This document shows positions 1 to 11,300 of a stretch of DNA of 64,000 bases, piece by piece. Source of the stretch: Melanopsichium pennsylvanicum (taxonomy: Eukaryota; Basidiomycota; Ustilaginomycetes; Ustilaginales); contig OAPG01000017.1 in the NCBI GenBank assembly GCA_900208305.1, positions 1 through 64,000 of the forward strand, given 5' to 3'. A program made the position numbers and the translations under genes. The notes under the pieces were generated by a model. It made no database searches, was not told the DNA's origin, and saw nothing but the letters and a program-made list of their open reading frames with translations. The first letter of the stretch is position 1; each line of letters begins with the position of its first letter.

Positions 1-123
1 TAACCCTAACCCTAACCCTAACCCTAACCCTAACCCTAACCCTAACCCTAACCCTAACCCTAACCCTAACCCTAACCCTAACCCTAACCCTAACCCTAAC
101 CCTAACCCTAACCCTAACCCTAA
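1..123. repeat. Telomere, (CCCTAA)n array
   Basis: About 20.5 perfect TAACCC units run from the first base, so this is the left chromosome end with the G-rich strand as the complement (TTAGGG). There are no degenerate units. The array ends abruptly at the LTR sequence that starts at 123/124. Confidence 0.99.
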
Positions 124-580
124 TCATACTCTTTACACACGTCGCACATTGCAATACCATTTATTGCGATCCATATAGTCTGTGTCCCTGTCGGTGAACG
201 GAGAACAACGTATAGACGTCGTCAACACCTCAATTGACGCTGTAGCACCTCAACTACAGGCGGAACCCCAACCGCGGGCCTGGCACCTCAACCAGTCCCT
301 CATATCTCCAACGGCAACAACGGCTGAGGTCTAACCCAGCCGCCAGCAGTATCCCGTCGGCGTTGTGACACTTGCGTCAACCAAGTACACCATCCAAGCT
401 TGCCGCGTTACCTCTGTACGGAGTGTCACCAGCGGTCAGCCAATATCCGTCAAGAGATTGCCACTCACGGGATTCTCTTCGATATCAGTTGAGGCCAAGC
501 TTAGCTGCCGGAACTCACTGAAATCCGGCAAGTTGAGATTTCTCACGGGAAGTTGGATCTCTGGCACGCAACCGCTGACA
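124..580 (+). mobile_element. 5'-truncated LTR abutting the telomere
   Basis: These 457 bases match 39831-40285 at roughly 93% identity with one 2-base indel, by eye. The shared segment ends in both copies at the same TGACA, which is the 3' end of the solo LTR described at 39277-40285. The missing 5' half (U3 with TATA) is replaced by telomere repeats, and the base before TCATACTC is A in both sequences. The 77-codon frame at 365-598 lies inside this element and is not treated as a gene. Confidence 0.85.
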
Positions 581-581
581 A

Positions 582-1210
582 GAAGCAGGATCAGCTAGAA
601 GGAATACACATGCACTCAGGGCAAGAATGGAACAGTGTATAGGGTCTACTCATCTGTGCACGCACTGACAATGCTTGAGAGCCATTGGTGCCCCCCATTT
701 AAGTGCAGCAATCAAGGTGGGATGAGGCAGAAATGATGGTGGTACTTATAGTGATAGCTGGAGGCAATGAGACAGCCACAACCACACTGCTGTTGTGTAA
801 CGTTTTGCTTTTACTCATTACTTAAAGGCATAAAAATGTAGTATATGAGAATATCATACAACCACACACCTTCTCAAGCAAACATGTGAAACTCATCAAG
901 ATGCAGATTCTTGCTGTCCATTTTCCTTCTAATGTGACAAAGCTTCATCGCTTGCTATGTAATACTGTTCAGGTCATTTATACATGAAAACCTTTGCAGG
1001 AAAGAATTGTAAAGCACTCTCATTCTGATTAGTCTTGTCATACCTGGCGCATGGTGTGAACTTGGCGTCGTCCTCCATAAAAGGCGATACCGGGCGCGAA
1101 AGTGATCCCTTTACGACTGCGTCGAAACATCGATTCGGCGTGATTTTGGCGCAAGATGCCTAGTACTTTGCAACAAGCTCTGTGACTGCATAAATGACCG
1201 CCGGCCTGCA
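582..1210. other. Gene-free gap: CpG-depleted relic, then 3' flank of RRP4
   Basis: From about 600 to 1020 there are only three CpG dinucleotides in some 420 bases, while neighbouring genes are CpG-rich. No frame resembles a known protein. From about 1040 the composition returns to normal and probably holds the RRP4 3' UTR. A frame at 1038-1400 on minus overlaps the RRP4 end and is a shadow. Confidence 0.6.
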
Positions 1211-2407
1211 TCACTCTGACAAACTGACCCCAGAACGCATCTGCTCCATCATCAATCCCGTCAAATTGGAATCTTTGTGCCAGTCCTGTTGATTTTGTTG
1301 CTGTAAGATGTCGCCAATATATGCCACTGAAATAGACACCAAAGCGTGTATCGTTGCATCCGAAATGGGATGGTGATAAGCGTCCAACATATGAATGCAT
1401 TTCGCCACCCTTAGAATCTGCATTCGCAACTCCACCGATAGATCAGCATCGTTCTGGTCCGAGTATGTGGCATCAATGTCCATCCCCACGCCCGATCCTG
1501 CCAGTCCTCGTTCATCTGTACCCGAGGAGTTCGACGGTTGATTGTACGGGAAATGTTTCGCGATCCAAATATACCCATTCAACCCAATGATCAGATCTAC
1601 GTCCAGCGAAAGCGACTCGTCCTTGAGATGAACAAAATGTGACTTGAGCCTTTGGATGAGGTTCGGGCTAGCCGTGACCAGTACCCCATTCTTGAGTTTG
1701 CCGTAACGGAGTGAGCGAGTGTGAAGAGCCGAAGAGTTATCTTGAAACATCATTTGAACTTCGGCGACCAAAAGATCATTCTCCTGGAAAAAGTTGCGCA
1801 TTTGCAGCTCGTCACTCTCCACTTTCCTTCTCTGAATTCCTCCAGGAAGATTGATACTCGACAATTGAAGTGCAGAGTCCGTCTTGGCGTTGATATCCAC
1901 CTTCCATCGCTTGGGCCCCACTTCTGTCACTCGGCCAATGACAAGATCACCCACTTCGGCCGCGTAACGAGATCGTGCAGGTCGCACCGAGATCAGCTTG
2001 TTCACCCGTTCTACCTTCCCGCACATGGAGCTCAGAATCTCTTCCGAGTTGGTAGACAGAAAGGTGCCGTGACCTTTCATGAACACGTGGGAGCTAGCGA
2101 CGGACGTGCCTGCAACCGCAATCCTCGCTCCATCCTCGTCATCCTCATCACCAGCTTCCGCTGTGTCCATTGCCATGTCATCCTTTGTGAAAGCAGGAGC
2201 ATAAATTGAGAGGCGAGTCGAGGACGATGCGGAATGAAACTCGCCCGAATGGTGGACAAGCCGGGAGGGAGTGTTGGTACCTTTCAGTCGACGCTGAGAC
2301 GGTTTCAAAGGGTTTGAGCGAGAGCTGCTAGCGTGAATGACAAACGGCGGAAGCATTTCCGCGCTCGAAGGGACTCGATTGGCGACTCTTGAGGTTGTGG
2401 CCGCCAT
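1211..2407 (-). CDS. RRP4: Exosome complex RNA-binding subunit Rrp4
   Basis: This 398-residue protein is the Rrp4 cap subunit of the RNA exosome. The cap sits on the nine-subunit ring in nucleus and cytoplasm and threads RNA to Rrp44/Rrp6 for rRNA processing and RNA decay. Visible parts in order: a low-complexity N-terminal extension of about 100 residues, the N-terminal domain with the hallmark GHGT (about 112-115), an S1 domain (about 150-225, starting VGDLVIGRV), and a KH-like domain (about 228-290) with the GLNGYIW motif. It is somewhat longer than yeast Rrp4 because of the acidic N-terminal region (DEDDED). The ATG at 2405-2407 is the first in frame and no intron is needed. It lies 1.1 kb from the telomere and is transcribed towards it, tandem with RAP1. 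Family assignment is firm. Confidence 0.95.
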   Translation of the reverse strand: MAATTSRVANRVPSSAEMLPPFVIHASSSRSNPLKPSQRRLKGTNTPSRLVHHSGEFHSASSSTRLSIYAPAFTKDDMAMDTAEAGDEDDEDGARIAVAGTSVASSHVFMKGHGTFLSTNSEEILSSMCGKVERVNKLISVRPARSRYAAEVGDLVIGRVTEVGPKRWKVDINAKTDSALQLSSINLPGGIQRRKVESDELQMRNFFQENDLLVAEVQMMFQDNSSALHTRSLRYGKLKNGVLVTASPNLIQRLKSHFVHLKDESLSLDVDLIIGLNGYIWIAKHFPYNQPSNSSGTDERGLAGSGVGMDIDATYSDQNDADLSVELRMQILRVAKCIHMLDAYHHPISDATIHALVSISVAYIGDILQQQNQQDWHKDSNLTGLMMEQMRSGVSLSE

Positions 2408-2837
2408 GATTAAGAATCGCGTTGTATGCTGAGGCGAACGGTGGGAGTATGATAAGAGAGAAGAGGAGCAGAAGATGGTTTCGGAAGCGTTCGTTTTGAT
2501 AGGGTGCGAGAATAAAATTATTTACGCTTCCGCCTCCACTCTCAACTCTCAATTTTCCGGGGCGGTTTGGTCCCGATCCCGATCGCGCAAGACAACATCG
2601 CTTCACAATTTGTATTGACACAGGAGAAGGACCAAACCACCACCATAGCCACCATCGTCTGGCTCGCATCGTCTGCAATCCAGAACATCCATACGACGGA
2701 GGACGGAAAATTTCTGATTATTGAAGGACGGGAACAAATACTGTACAGTAATTTTCGGTACATTACATGGGGTGCCATTGCCATAGAGGCCATCAACAGC
2801 TCTCATCAGCTATTTGTACAGATCATCAGCAGATTCA
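2408..2837. other. RAP1-RRP4 intergenic region (RRP4 promoter)
   Basis: This gap holds the RAP1 3' flank and the RRP4 upstream region. It contains a perfect 12-base palindrome, TACTGTACAGTA, at 2739-2750. Its core recurs elsewhere in the window. No supported gene; overlapping short frames on both strands are shadows. Confidence 0.6.
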
Positions 2838-5800
2838 TCATCTACGGTATCGCTTCGAGGGCTCGCCCAGACGATCCTCGCGTCCCATACGTCCTGAAAT
2901 CGGTTTATCGCTCCTCCTGACAGTACGCTTTAGAGGGACGACAGAGTGCGATGCGCTACTTGAACGCTCACCCGCCATCCTGTCCTGCACACTGCTCTCG
3001 CGCGTGATGCCTGCTAGCCTCAGGAAATTCTCGGCCTGCTTAAAGTCACCCTGTGATGTTTTGACGTATTCGAATCCAACATCTGCATTGATGCCGTAAA
3101 TTTGCTCCATGTCATAAAGCCAAGACACAATGTAGTTGCGAGCATCTTTGACATTCGCTTTGAAGCGCATGAGGATGCTGCGCAACTGTTCTTTGTCCAA
3201 GCCGAAATCGTTCTGGAAGCGCTCAACTTCTTCGCGGTATTGAAGACGCGCGGCCTCGATGCCTGTTCTGGTGTTGCGTCGTTCTTGCGAGGCGCTTGCA
3301 CCTTCCTGCCGAGTGCGTGTGGCCGAAGAGCTTGCGACAGCAAGTACTCCTGGATCTTGTCCAGCGGGGTCCCTTCGCGATCGCTGCGGACCGCCTTGCT
3401 GAATTAGAGGGGACAAGTTGGTCGCGCGCCCTGGGCTGATCAGAGTCCGATAATCTATGCGGTTGGCGTGTTTGCGCGGAGATACATCGACGACGATGGG
3501 CTTGACGCTCGACATACGATTTGGCAAGGCAGATGAAGGCGTAGCGGAGACGCTTCGGGCCCACTCACGAGTACGATCTGCACGATCCCCTTGATTCTCG
3601 CGTGTCGGAGGTCGGGCGCGGAGATCACTGCTTTGCTTGTGAGTCCTCGTAGGTGTCGCGAAGTGACGCAGCACTTCGTCGGTAGAAATTGGCGAGCCGT
3701 GCCGCCCTGCTGATTTTGCTTCCCGTCTATGCCGCATGTTGGGAAGAGACGGACGAGAGCGGGCTTCTCGGATATGTTGCTCCTCGTCGCTGTCGATAGT
3801 AAAGTCGTAGAACGGCGCATCCCTGTGTTGAGGAAGCACGGGCGTTCCGGCATCTACGAGGCCAGATTGACGGCCCTTCGCTGAAAGCTTTGGAGGCGGG
3901 TGCCCTTGGTTTGCAAGGACTGGATCAACATCGGCTATGCCTAGGACCGATGGCTCGTTGGCGAATTCTTCGATCAGCGCTGCTTCGCTAGCGCTCTCTT
4001 TGAGAAAATCTGTATCATGTGAGCTGTCCATACTCGCGTCAGCCTGGTGGGTCTCTGGCTGACCCTGCGAAATAAGACTGTCGTCTCGAAGCGACAATTC
4101 GACGTATTGGCTGTCTGACTGAGGATTTCTGTGACCGTCTCCTATGGCATCGATCTCGGCTTCGACCTGCATCCTGTCTCCATCCTCCTCTTCTTCCATC
4201 GGAGGCGGTGATAGTTTTTCGGCCCATTGCTTTTTTGCGAGTAATTCGGACTTGGCGTGAAGATCGTGCTGTAAGTCCTTGGCGGGTTGATGTGGGACCA
4301 TGACAACAATGCCATCAGAGGGATAGCTGAGCAAGTTGGAGCGACGTGATCGCTGAGAGCCGCCGACAGATTGTGCAGGGCTGGTCTGGATGACATAGGG
4401 ACTGTTTGGCGAGCAAGCTGGATCTTCAGCTATGCTAGTGGCCGAATTAGGCGTTTCAGCGTCCTGATCTTGTTCCTCAACTCTTTGGCTTGTGACATTT
4501 GCAACTTCTTGCTCCGCGTCATTCTCGCCCTCGCCCTCGCCCTCGCCCTCATCCTCATTTTCATCCTCGATGATCAGGTCCACCATTTCTCTGTATGTAT
4601 TGCGGTTCTTGAGATAATGGCTACGCCAGGAGGCGGCCGAGTGGGAGAGATTAGCAACGGCAAGCTTATCCCAAAAGACATCTGGAGGTTCAGCAAGAAC
4701 AGCGTCTTGGTTAGACGCAAGCGTCTCCCGGCCGTGCTCACGAAAGAGACGAACCAGTGCCGTTGCCAGCGTGCGTTGATCGTCTTTGGTAAACTTGGCT
4801 CGCGAGGCTTTGGGTAAAGCGGTATCCTTCTCGCGCTTCTTGCGATCGAGTCGTCGAGAGCCTTCCCATTCTGGAGACTCGGATCGCTCGGCCCTTTCCT
4901 GATCGGCTTCTGGCCCGATGACGGAAGCAGTAGTGAGTTGATCAAGTTCGGGTCCTTCCGATGAGGAGCCAGAGCGACTTGCTCGGCGTATCTCGCGCTT
5001 CTGCTTGCGCTTCCTCTTGATGTCCTGCGAAGATTTGAGAGCGGACGACTCTGCTTGTCGTATCTGGCTGAGCATGGTCGCAGAGTAAACTCCAGGATCG
5101 GACTCCTCATCGACTGAAGGAGAATTTGGGATCATTAGTCTCTGGCCTGGTGCCAGTTCCAGTGATGCTTGACTAGAGCCCGGAAGAATAGGACTTGTGC
5201 CGGGGTACTGGTGGCTGGATAAGGCGTAATCGACAGGGTGGTTAGTCTTGGTCGGGCTTCTCTCAACATCGTGGATTATTGACCCTGGGTTGGGTTGTCG
5301 AACTTCAAGATCATCCTGCTGATCTGCTGAAGCGCTTTTTTGCTCATCTGCATCTGCACTGTGCCTCGCACGCGGTGACGACGTCCCTGCAACGTCCTCT
5401 TCGCGTACTTCGGATGAGGTACGATGCGAGCCGTCCGAAGGAGCAGACTGTTCTACCAAGCTAGGCGAGGCTGTGTACTGTGACCTGAGGATACGTGCTT
5501 GGAGTTCAGAGGGTTCGGCATCAAGAGCAGCTTGACGTGCTTTGAGAACTTCGTTTTTGAGGTTCCATCCCTTCTCAAAGTTGGCTTGCAAGTATGATTG
5601 AAAGCTGGTGCGAGTGTGGGTAGGAATCAGCTTGGCAAGCTCTTTTGCGGCTGCATTGAGACTCCACGTCGCTTCGGGCTTGTCGATGAAGAACAATATG
5701 ATGGCCTGGCGATCAGCCTCTGTGAAGGGATTCCGACCATTGAGAGAGCGGGAAGTCGGAACAGGATTGACCACAGGTGGTAGAAGGGGCTGAGTGCCGT

Positions 5801-6395
5801 CAAACTTGTATTTTGGGTCGTTAACATCGAGCCGTTCGCTTTGCGCGACGCTATCCTGGATGTAGTCGTATGTAACCACAGGAATAGGCTGACCGATTTG
5901 ATTCGCTTCTCGGAGCAACTTTTTAGAGAGGCTAGCCATCTGTGGGTCGACAAGGATCAGATCAGCTTTGCCCAATCTTGATTCAATGACGCCGCCATGT
6001 GCTCGGATAGCAATCTGGAGCTTTTTAGCCAAAGTATGGGTGAATTCACTAGGGACCCTGACGCGAAGTGGTACATCTGGTGAATTGCTTTTGAGGAATA
6101 TTTTAGTTCTGGGAGGGGCTGAGGTGCGGGGAGGTGTGGGCTTGATATGTGCAGTGTCGCCGTTGACTTTGGCGTGTGCGTCAAATTGATCAGCGCAGGT
6201 TTCTTCTGGTGCATCCGGAGCTGCTGAGCCTTCGCTGCTGGAAGTACGGCTCGTTAGGTCTATACGAGTCCCAGCTATGGTTGTTTGTGTGGCGTCGAGG
6301 GTGACACAAGAGGAGGAAGCTATGGCTTGTGTGTCAGACTGTGGCTGACGAGGAGCTGGTTCGACGAACCCGCTGTCTCCGCCAGTAGAAATCAT
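2838..6395 (-). CDS. RAP1: Rap1-type telomere protein (BRCT, Myb, RCT)
   Basis: This 1185-residue protein has the Rap1/TERF2IP architecture. There is an N-terminal BRCT domain (about 97-198, with the YDYIQDSV stretch near its end) and a Myb/SANT-like helix bundle (about 221-279, beginning RNPFTEADRQ). A second Myb-like segment lies near 530-610 (FTKDDQRTLATALVRLF). Long acidic and Ser-rich linkers carry several basic clusters, and a C-terminal RCT-like helical region spans about 1040-1135 (DFGLDKEQLRSILMRF). Rap1 binds telomeric chromatin, directly in budding yeast or through TRF-type proteins in others, and controls telomere length and end protection. Which mode applies here cannot be read from sequence. 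The ATG at 6393-6395 is the first in frame and the whole gene is one open frame. Its position about 2.8 kb from a telomere is notable. Confidence 0.85.
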   Translation of the reverse strand: MISTGGDSGFVEPAPRQPQSDTQAIASSSCVTLDATQTTIAGTRIDLTSRTSSSEGSAAPDAPEETCADQFDAHAKVNGDTAHIKPTPPRTSAPPRTKIFLKSNSPDVPLRVRVPSEFTHTLAKKLQIAIRAHGGVIESRLGKADLILVDPQMASLSKKLLREANQIGQPIPVVTYDYIQDSVAQSERLDVNDPKYKFDGTQPLLPPVVNPVPTSRSLNGRNPFTEADRQAIILFFIDKPEATWSLNAAAKELAKLIPTHTRTSFQSYLQANFEKGWNLKNEVLKARQAALDAEPSELQARILRSQYTASPSLVEQSAPSDGSHRTSSEVREEDVAGTSSPRARHSADADEQKSASADQQDDLEVRQPNPGSIIHDVERSPTKTNHPVDYALSSHQYPGTSPILPGSSQASLELAPGQRLMIPNSPSVDEESDPGVYSATMLSQIRQAESSALKSSQDIKRKRKQKREIRRASRSGSSSEGPELDQLTTASVIGPEADQERAERSESPEWEGSRRLDRKKREKDTALPKASRAKFTKDDQRTLATALVRLFREHGRETLASNQDAVLAEPPDVFWDKLAVANLSHSAASWRSHYLKNRNTYREMVDLIIEDENEDEGEGEGEGENDAEQEVANVTSQRVEEQDQDAETPNSATSIAEDPACSPNSPYVIQTSPAQSVGGSQRSRRSNLLSYPSDGIVVMVPHQPAKDLQHDLHAKSELLAKKQWAEKLSPPPMEEEEDGDRMQVEAEIDAIGDGHRNPQSDSQYVELSLRDDSLISQGQPETHQADASMDSSHDTDFLKESASEAALIEEFANEPSVLGIADVDPVLANQGHPPPKLSAKGRQSGLVDAGTPVLPQHRDAPFYDFTIDSDEEQHIREARSRPSLPNMRHRREAKSAGRHGSPISTDEVLRHFATPTRTHKQSSDLRARPPTRENQGDRADRTREWARSVSATPSSALPNRMSSVKPIVVDVSPRKHANRIDYRTLISPGRATNLSPLIQQGGPQRSRRDPAGQDPGVLAVASSSATRTRQEGASASQERRNTRTGIEAARLQYREEVERFQNDFGLDKEQLRSILMRFKANVKDARNYIVSWLYDMEQIYGINADVGFEYVKTSQGDFKQAENFLRLAGITRESSVQDRMAGERSSSASHSVVPLKRTVRRSDKPISGRMGREDRLGEPSKRYRR

Positions 6396-8387
6396 GGCAA
6401 ATCGGCTGGGAGCTCTGGGGTAAGGCAGAGAGCGATATTTTATCAGGAGATCGCTGTGAAAAAAGGCGACAAAGCTGTGACAGATCTTGGCATGGGTGTA
6501 TGGAGAGCACGATATGTACGCTTTAGCGATGAGCCACCAAGTTAAGTCCGAAAAGATTATGATCGCTGGTGAAGAACAGAGCGATCATCGAGGATGGAAG
6601 AGGGGATGAAAGAAGGTGATGTGGCGGGAAAGCAGCGAGCTTTTGAACAGACACGCTCGTTAGGTATGGTCTAGCTCATCGAACTTGGGATGAATCCGAC
6701 AAAAGCTGTTCCTTGATCGAGCGTGAGAATGAAACGATGCACTGTCGTCGACTGAGCTAACGCAAGCTCGGAGCGTTCCGATGGGAGGAGGTATCGGAAT
6801 TGAAACAGCAAGACAGCGGAAGAGCCGACGTTGCTGTACGGCGGATATGATTGGCGTAGGTGATAGAGCCGATGAGAGTCAAAAGTAGGTTACTTTCACG
6901 TCGGCAGAATAAGAATGTCAAGGGTTGGAACCTCAAATCCTGTCCACACTTCAAGAGCCGCGCCAATGGAGCCGAAGATGGTTTTCCAAAGCGAAAATAT
7001 ACCAGGAAATTGTATCATGTTGCGCGTCCGTCGCTGTGCAAATACACGACCCACATCGCGATGTAAGGTGGCAGGCTTTTTTTGATAGAGCGCTTAAAGC
7101 ACGTGACCTAAATTACAACGAGCGCGGCCGTTCGTGTTGCCTCTCGCAGGTTGTGAAGGGATATACTGCAAACGAGTCAAAGCGACCTTTGTTTGAAGGC
7201 GAGCTCGCTGCGCCAGCCAAGACTCATATCTGGAACAAACAAATTGCGCACATACAGTTACAGTAGAAATTTTACAGTGCAATTTATTAATAATAATAAT
7301 GCATCCGTTTGGCCGGCTGGACCTTGTTCTATTTTCATTCTACACCGCAGCAACCCAAGCTGGGTCTGCTCATCAAGAAGACGCCTCACCTTCCTTCGTC
7401 GAAATCATGGCACGAGTCAATGACAAGCTTGCTCGTGTCGCCAAAATATACCTCGTTTCATGCTGCTTGCATACTCTCTCTTTGTTGCGTCCAGCCATGT
7501 ATCAGGGCAGAGAGCTGCTTGATTTGTGCGTCACTCACCACACATGAAGAGATGATAGATTCAATCAAATTTTGCTGCGAGCCATGTGATTCGTGCGTGG
7601 TGGATTCTTAGACCATGCGCAATGGTGAGCTTTAATTTGCCTGAAATGGCAGACTGAACAAACGAGGAATACTTGACCTTGTTGCCGATTCTGTGATCTG
7701 TAAAAATCGGAATATAGGTGCGTGTGACTTGGTCTAAGAGACAAGGCTCAAAAGTGTTGGACTCAAATTTTGGCGAGACAAACCAACACTTGTCATCTGA
7801 CTCTCTCTGGCTGTGCTCAGGGATTCCAAACCTCATCACAGCAGTACATTAATTCGAGCTCATTTCCATTCTGACGTCCTTCCAACTGCATACATTTCGT
7901 GTCCACTCCCCTCATTTTCTTTCTAGATCATAGCGACTTGGCTGGCGCTCATCACGTTCAAAACAATCACTTACAGCCATCTTCTTTCCGCCATCTCATC
8001 TCTATACCCGATCTGACAGCTGCTTGGCCCGTTCATCCACAACTTCAACACTGCGCCCTCATTATTGCCTTTACAACAACTCCATTCACGTCAAGCATCT
8101 CAGCCTTGGCCTTGTCCAACTTTCCAAGCACCAATCACGGTAATTTTACGTTCACAAGCATCGACGAACTGTGAAAGCTGTCCTTAGACAATGGCCTAGA
8201 AGAGTGTCAACTAGCTCATCCAAGTTTGCATTATCCAGCACAGCCCAGCACAGGAGCCACGCAACCCTTGCGATCACTGCAGCTTTTTGATATTTAAAGT
8301 CAATCTTGGTTTTCAATCCGGTAGTGGGTCTATCTAGACTCTGTCTGCGTCTGGGCAGGCGCACCCGTCGCCAAATAACAAGCCGAC
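6396..8387. other. 2-kb divergent intergenic region between RAP1 and SGO1
   Basis: This is shared upstream DNA of two divergent genes. Two direct TTACAGT elements lie at about 7256-7277, and a short TAA/TAATAA run follows near 7285-7300. A pyrimidine-rich leader precedes SGO1, with a TATA-like TATTTAAA at 8291-8298. Frames of 60-113 codons occur on both strands, but none resembles a known family or has convincing splice partners. I see no gene here. Confidence 0.5.
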
Positions 8388-11300
8388 ATGCCACCCGCCA
8401 CTCGTCGCGAGGTCAGGCTCAGTGCCAGTCTGCCTCATCCCACCGATCAGAACGGCGCCTCGCACAACATAGAGTCCAGCCGCTCAGCTAATTTCCGCTA
8501 CCCCAACATGGAGTCCATCTTGGAGAACTTTGAGCACTTCAAGCGCAAACACATCTCCCAAAATCGCGAGATCATCAAGGCCAACGCTGTAGCCCAACTA
8601 CGTATACGAGATCTCGAAAATCGCATCCAAACACTGGAAGCCGAGAAGGCACAAAAGGAGGTGGACACCATCGGGCTCACAGTACAGGTCGATCAGCTAC
8701 ATCACGCAATCGGATGCATTCATGCTGGCTGGCAAGCCATCGGCAGGGGCCTTGCCTTGGGCGCAGCCGACTTTGTTCCCTCGCAACTACCCGCTTCTAA
8801 CAGAGTTACAGTGGAACCCAATCCAAACGCTGCTGCCGTCGTTCGCAGCGTTGCCAGACCGCCCGAAGGTCACATCGAATCTTGGCAAGAGGAGAAATCT
8901 CAATCACAGATCAAATTGCATCCTTCGGACACCCTTTCCAGGTTTGCTTCCGAGCCTCAGCCGTTCCACGATAAATGGCACCCACAACTTGGAGCATTTC
9001 AATCTAATCCATCCGGTGATGCAGCAGAAAACCCGATCTCGGCACTCGGCATGGATGGAGCGCCTTCTCCCCTGGGAAGTCCCGAGCTTCCAATAGAGCT
9101 AGAAGATGCCATAGCTGCGGCCACCTCTGGCTCAAATTCACGCCAATGGTCCCCTTCAGATGTTGCAGTACCTCACCAGTTCTCGCTCGATTCTGATTCA
9201 GCCCCTTTCGAAGAGCATGATCCCAGCCGCAGCTCAAGTCGGCAATTCCTTCACAGGTCAGGTCGAAAGTCGAGTCGAAGGCAGAGCGGCTTTCTCTCGC
9301 AGTCCGAGTATTCCGGAGGTCCACTTCGAGGCCAATCTCCAGATCACGATTCAGATCAATCTACGCCAGCACCTAGCTCAGATTCTTACTTGCCATCCGA
9401 CACTAACTCCGAAACCATGGATGGCCTCCTTGTCTACCGTGGCGGCGATCAATCTCCCGTCATCCGCTCCAGTACACCCCTCCTTCCTCCCGCCCCTCTT
9501 GTCGACATCACCAATGGAGTCTTCACCTCTGCCTCATCGTACTACAATCCTGCGCGAATGCACAAAGACGACAGCGCGAGAAATGGGGACGCAACGCCCC
9601 GCAAGGCGCGTAGTAGCCCTCCAATCACTGAGTCGACCTCTCGTGATCCCTATGAAATTCACTCAGCAAACCTCACAGCATCCGAAGCGCGTACACCGGG
9701 TGGACGTAAACGCAAAGTTCCCGCGCACGAGCCCCAAGATCCTATGCCTGTCCCAAGTCGCCTGTTCAGCGCTGCAACCGAGGCTGCTCCTTCGGTCGCT
9801 TCTGCTGCCGAGGAGGCTGATTCCGAACCCCAGACTGGGCGCGTAAGGAGAGTGCGCAAGAGCATCAACTACGCCTTGCCAAAGCTCAATACCAAGATGC
9901 GCAAGCCAGACCCAAGCGACTTGGTTCCGGCTTCTACACCACGCCGGTCCACCAGCAAAACACCTGCTTCAGCTCGCGGTATGATTGGAAGCACAGGAAA
10001 TCTCAGCGACATTCGCAAATTGCACGAACAAGCCGCCCAGCGCCAGTCTCCTGCAGAGCGAACCTCAAATATGCGATCCAAAGCGAGTCCGAGCCGCGAA
10101 GATGATGGAGGAATACGTATGGCTGATCTCTTCGAGATTCGTCAAAATGCAAACCAGCAGGCGGATGAGAAGCCAGGCTTGATGTCAAAATCCAGCACGG
10201 CACGGTCATTCTGGGGGATCGACAGTGTGACGGACACGTCGGACGATGACTCTCGTGCGACGAGCAATGCTGACCTGGGTGATCTCGCCGAGCTTGAGGC
10301 TGCCTTCAGCGATCTATGCACAGCAGATGATGTTCATCAAGCTGACACTCCCAGGGTTCCCCAATCCTACCTGTGGACATCAAGATCATCGGTTCAGATG
10401 AGCGCATCGTCCTCGTCTGACAGCATCACGAGCAATGGAACCAAACGGCCTTCGTTGCGTCGAAAAACGACCGCGCTTCCGAACCGCTCACGCCAGTCCT
10501 CTGTAGAACTTGCATTGCAAGCAGATGCTAGAGAGGATGTCAGCCCAGGTGTTGAAGATGCAAAGAGTGATGATGGCTCGAAGTCTCAGCAAGCTAATAG
10601 CATCAAAGCAGAGCCAACTCTTCGCACACAAGCTGTGTCTACTGGCATGAAGGACTCGACGAAATCTTCAGCTACCGCACAAAACGCCGCCAACACCAAA
10701 AAGATGGTCGAGCGAAACCGAACCGAATCTGCTGCATCTTCCTCCACCGAAACAGGCAACGGTAAACCTTCCCTATCGACCGGCGGTCTTGCTGCTGGCA
10801 TGAAGCCCAAGCAGAGACCCGCCAGCGCAGGCGCCGCCCTCGTAGGAGCTCGCTCACCCGACGGCGCTTCAAGCGCTAGTAACGGGGTTGAGAGACCGCG
10901 CACGTTCTCGGGCACCACAGCAGCCAATGCAGGTCTCACACCAGCAGCCGCCTCGAATGGCCCAACTGGCAGTGCAGGCCGCTCCGCTACATCCACTTCC
11001 ATTCAGCGAGCGAGCTTGCATTCTGCTCTGACCAAAGCAGCGCCTGGCCAAGTCACGCCCCGCATTGGCGCAAAGGGTCTACCGGTCTCGACCATGCCGT
11101 CTGTCAAGGAGTCTCCGCACCTCAGAGGCACGCCCATCCTTCGTCCAGCACTCTCAACCAGCGGTTTTGCTTCGGAGTCGAGTGGCCCATCCAGCCCAGC
11201 ACTTTCAGTAGCCTCGACTGGTAGCAGCGGAACGCAGCTCTCGACGTCCACGCGCACCTCGCTCAAAACGTCATCCAGCATTTCGGGCGTAACGCAGCAA

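Noticed and set aside
365..598. 77-codon frame in the telomeric LTR, also open in the solo LTR (40070-40378)
   Set aside because: It lies in LTR sequence, is not continued into any element body, and CpG decay dominates the differences between copies instead of third-position change. Left as non-coding.
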